From NCBI RefSeq assembly GCF_000092065.1, contig NC_009356.1:372001-436000 (forward strand): a stretch of 64,000 nucleotides of DNA, in the 5' to 3' direction. How positions within the stretch are numbered: position 1 is the first letter of the stretch; each line of letters starts with the position of its first letter. The notes below the pieces were generated by a model, which ran no database searches, was not told the origin of the DNA, and was given only the letters and a program-made list of their open reading frames with translations. A program made the position numbers and the translations under genes. This DNA comes from Ostreococcus lucimarinus CCE9901. Lineage: Eukaryota; Chlorophyta; Mamiellophyceae; Mamiellales; Bathycoccaceae. This document shows positions 60,990 to 64,000 of this stretch, piece after piece.

Positions 60990-62794
60990 ATGGGTAAGTC
61001 CATCGCTCACGCCAGTCACTCCCACTTCAACTCATACATTTTTGTTACAATACAGGCATTAAGGAGGGTCTCTCCGAACTTTGGGATGACTTGATGTCTT
61101 ATCGGACACTTAAGGTGGTCAAAATAAGCGATAGGCGCCTGGCCTATGTTCACAAGACGCTCATGGTGACGATTCTTGTGTACGCTCTCGTTTCAGTCAT
61201 CGGGGCCCACACGTACATGCTCAAGGAAAAGCCACGAGCATACATGTCTACCATATTCAATGATACAGTGAGAGATTTGAATCTCGCTGATAGTGCAATG
61301 CTCAATCAAATTTATTGCAACGCGTCATATTCGGACTTCGCTGGAGACTCACTTGTACCGGAAGGTTCATATTTAAATAACAGTTGCGTCACTCATATAC
61401 CGACAGCACAAATGGTTGAAACTGATGAGGTGGCTACGTTCATCGCGACGCATTTGAAGTCGAGAATGTTTACAAGATCGTGTGCAGATGCTTTGACCCA
61501 GGTCGGTTGCAGCATATCATATCAAACAGATGTTAATCAGTTCCCACTTGATCCAGACAACTTAATCCTGCAAATCCGGCCGCGTTTTGTTACGAGTTGG
61601 GGGTATAACGGCTATCCCGAATCGGTTGCTGTATTTGATCACACGTCGACAGCATTTCGAACATTTTACTCTAACGATGCGAATAACTCGGCGAAATTCC
61701 CGATTATGTACCTTCATGAGATCCTGCGATTAGCTGGTATCGAGCTGGACGAAAGAAACGAGATTGAAGTTTCGTCCGCTTTCGCCACGAATTTTCCCAT
61801 TTATCGGCTGACGGGCGTGCGATTGAGTGTTGACTTGACTTTTAGTAACTTTCGTCCGATGTCGCACTTCAAACCGTTCGATTTCAGTGCTGAAGCAGAT
61901 ATGAATATTCAACTGAGCAGTGAGGGAAGCTTTGTCACAAGCGTAGACATGGTGCATTTCTCCGGACCAGCATCAGATATCTCTGCAAGTGGAACTGTGA
62001 TGCAGTACAGAGGAGTGCAATTGGAGTATGGTGCAAAGGGTCTGATGGGCAAAGCTGACTTCTACACAGCAATGATGGCAATAATGAGCTGCTTCATTAT
62101 GGTCTCTGTCGCGACAACGGTTGTTGATATTATCGGTGCTTTTATCTACGATTCTTTCAAAGACGATAAAATAGAAGATGACGGTGAGCGACAGCATTTA
62201 GAGCACATGATTCTAAACTTGGAGACCGTTGGCGTGCCTTTCGGACACGACGACTTACAAATTCTACCAAATGTATCCATGAAGGAGTTCCTTCAGTTGC
62301 TTCAACGTGACATCGTCAAATTGAACGCTCTGGCGCACCACATGAGTCGTGATTTGGCAGCAGCAGGAGTAAATCAGCACACGGTATCAATCCAACAACC
62401 AACCAAGCATGCAAGTATGCCGAAGTATAAATGTAAACTTGTCGCACCCGATAGAACAGACGTTTACCTCACCGGTGGGCCTCAAACAATTGGACGTGGG
62501 CACGGTGGTTGTGAATCAAAGCGCATTTCACATAAGCAGCTAAGTATTATAGCGAATATTCAAACCGGCGTGGCTTTGGTGAAAGGTCTGCACACGAAGA
62601 ATGTGTCTGGTGTCGCTTTAGCCGGTGGTGCATGGCAGACGCTCGGCGCAAATGATGAAGTTGAGCTGGAGGCAGGTGATATGATAGCATTAATATTAGA
62701 CCAGAACGAAGAGGAGACAAGCGCAGAGGGTGTTTTCATTTACGCTGTCGAGAAATTCGAGGAAATAACGAGTAAGAGCTGGTTTAGTCTTTGA
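60990..62794 (+). CDS. P2X-type ATP-gated channel with C-terminal FHA domain
   Basis: Exon 1 is only ATGG (60,990-60,993). After a 62-nt intron, exon 2 runs from 61,056 to 62,794, giving 580 residues. It begins MGIKEGLSELWDDLMSYRTL and contains the P2X YxTxK motif (YRTLK), then KVVKISDRRLAYVHK, TM1 (~36-56), a ~280-residue extracellular part with several cysteines, GKADFYTAMMAIMSCFIMVS, and TM2 (~340-365) ending in VVDIIGAFIYD. P2X receptors are trimeric ATP-gated cation channels; one from Ostreococcus tauri has been characterised. The cytoplasmic tail ends in an FHA-like domain (~475-560: TIGRGHGGCESKRISHKQLS, then AGDMIALIL), a phosphothreonine-binding fold. It converges on the kinase gene, 67 bp apart. 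Confidence 0.88.
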
Positions 62795-62861
62795 AAGACG
62801 AGACATTTTGCAAGAATGCAGGAGCGAAGCGTGAAAAAGATCCAGGCAACGACCACACCTA

Positions 62862-64000
62862 CTAACCGATGTCCTTGAGAAGTTTTCCATAGTAAACAAA
62901 TTTCCACTGTGTCTGCTTGTAATGTAACCACCTATCTTCAAATAGGGAAAGATTTCTTTGAGACGTCTCTCCATTCATGGGAACTAGTGTTGCGAAAAAT
63001 AAAGCTGCCTTCGGGAATACTTAATAGGCGATTGCGTCTTTAATAGTTCGAGTGCAAGCAGCTTACCTCGAGCCATGTGAGTGCCTCGCACATTTGAGCC
63101 TCATAAAATAGTCCTGCAGAGGTGTTAATCTAATCCTAACTACAAGCAGAAATAGAACACCTTCAACGTTCATTTCTGAATTCTTTTCCGCCTGGTACTC
63201 TTGCAAAAATGATAGCAAACTTTCATCGTAGAAGGAGTTCGTAGTTCGAAACAATTTCATTGTATCGAATCCACGATAATTTGGGCCGGCTAAATCAATG
63301 TCGATCAACTTTAGTGAAACGAAGGTATGAGGTGTAAGTAAGTGACTTCAACGTGAAGTTTATGGTGTACCTTGAAGTTTCGGTCCTGTTGGTAGATTAC
63401 GTTCGATGGCTTCAGGTCACCGTGACAGAAACAGATAGGTAAGTGAACGCTCTGGATATTTTGTGAGATACTATTGAATTTTGGACACTCATATACACGC
63501 CTTGAAGAAAGATTCCACTTTGAACACTTCATCCTCTAATTCCTAAAGCAATGTCAACTTGTCAACTTGAGCGACCACCAACTGGTACTTTGCGCTTTGC
63601 GCCGCACCTTGACCCCAACACCAGCGATCATGCCCCCCTTTGAAAATCTTAGTCTCATTAACATCCGGGGATTTCGACACTACCTCAAGTGGTCGCAACT
63701 GCATCAGCATTTGATGAAACCATTTCCATATGAGTGCCCGCTCACGTCCTTCACAAGTCAGGGGAAGTAAAGGTTTCAAGATCTCAAATGATTCACCCTC
63801 TACGTGCACTGAGTGCAGCCTACTTATTCTACGATATTGTGACAAAAGATTTAACATTCTTGTTCAAAGATTCGAGAGTGTGCTTACAATTTAGCAGTTG
63901 ACTTGCAGAACGAAAGTTCCTTCATATCTTCTTCTCGGAGAACTCGGCCATCCAAGTACTCAGTAACGATGATATCATCGGCGTGTGAAATATAATGCGG
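62862..64000 (-). CDS. Choline/ethanolamine kinase-like, multi-exon (5' end beyond window)
   Basis: The gene enters from the right edge with ADDIIVTEYLDGRVLREEDM (63,900-63,990), then a SRLHSVHVEGESFEIL exon. The Brenner motif is CHGDLKPSNVIYQQDRNFK (near 63,400), followed after a ~60-nt intron by LIDIDLAGPNYRGFDTMKLF, the metal-binding and choline-kinase motif. Later exons read GLFYEAQMCEALTWLE and, after a longer (~150 nt) intron, RWLHYKQTQWKFVYYGKLLK, ending at TAG 62,862. It phosphorylates choline or ethanolamine for phospholipid synthesis; which one cannot be told here. The last exon boundary is inferred from phase. Confidence 0.78.

Overview
This window looks like nuclear DNA of a very compact green alga. 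The best guess is a Mamiellophyceae picoalga such as Ostreococcus, possibly its low-GC outlier chromosome. Reasons: the genes are plant and plastid types (homogentisate prenyltransferase, a plastid-type pyrimidine phosphatase of riboflavin synthesis, a carotenoid cleavage dioxygenase, an ABC1 kinase); there is an algal P2X channel; intergenic gaps are mostly under 0.8 kb; most introns are 45-80 nt with GT..AG ends; and there is one gigantic intronless modular polyketide synthase. The assignment is inference; Bathycoccus or Micromonas are not excluded.

Layout. (1) 1-32257, minus strand: one uninterrupted reading frame of more than 10,750 codons that runs off the left edge. It encodes a type I PKS ordered SAT-like acyltransferase, ACP, eight KS-containing modules, an embedded condensation plus adenylation-like pair, and the start of a ninth KS. 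No module has its own acyltransferase. Modules 1-3 lie in a near-perfect 3,609-bp tandem repeat, and two more blocks were copied to or from neighbouring modules. (2) 32.5-38.5 kb: a carotenoid cleavage dioxygenase fused to two thioredoxin/GST-N folds, a HAD phosphatase, and an intron-rich bacterial-type glucokinase. (3) 38.7-43.1 kb: a GTAC-rich patch, tRNA-Gly, and an intact 3.24-kb pogo-like DNA transposon with terminal inverted repeats and TA flanks. (4) 43.2-53.7 kb: gamma-tubulin, homogentisate prenyltransferase, ribosomal protein eL19, a DDX51-like helicase, ribosomal protein eS28, ERCC1, and a SET-TPR-2OG dioxygenase fusion. (5) 53.8-64 kb: tRNA-Phe, a GH2 beta-galactosidase, an ABC1-family kinase, a P2X channel with a cytoplasmic FHA domain, and a choline/ethanolamine kinase cut by the right edge.

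How they work together. The PKS is a self-contained assembly line. From domain content, modules 1-4, 7 and 8 should reduce and dehydrate. Module 5 should stop at the hydroxyl because its DH has lost both catalytic residues. Module 6 has no recognisable reductive domain. Extender loading must come from an acyltransferase encoded elsewhere. The dioxygenase fusion lies next upstream on the same strand, so a functional link is possible but untested. The remaining genes are mostly housekeeping. Four of them (glucokinase, gamma-tubulin, eS28, P2X) share a striking structure: the first coding exon is only 3-9 nt, so an intron begins right after the start codon.
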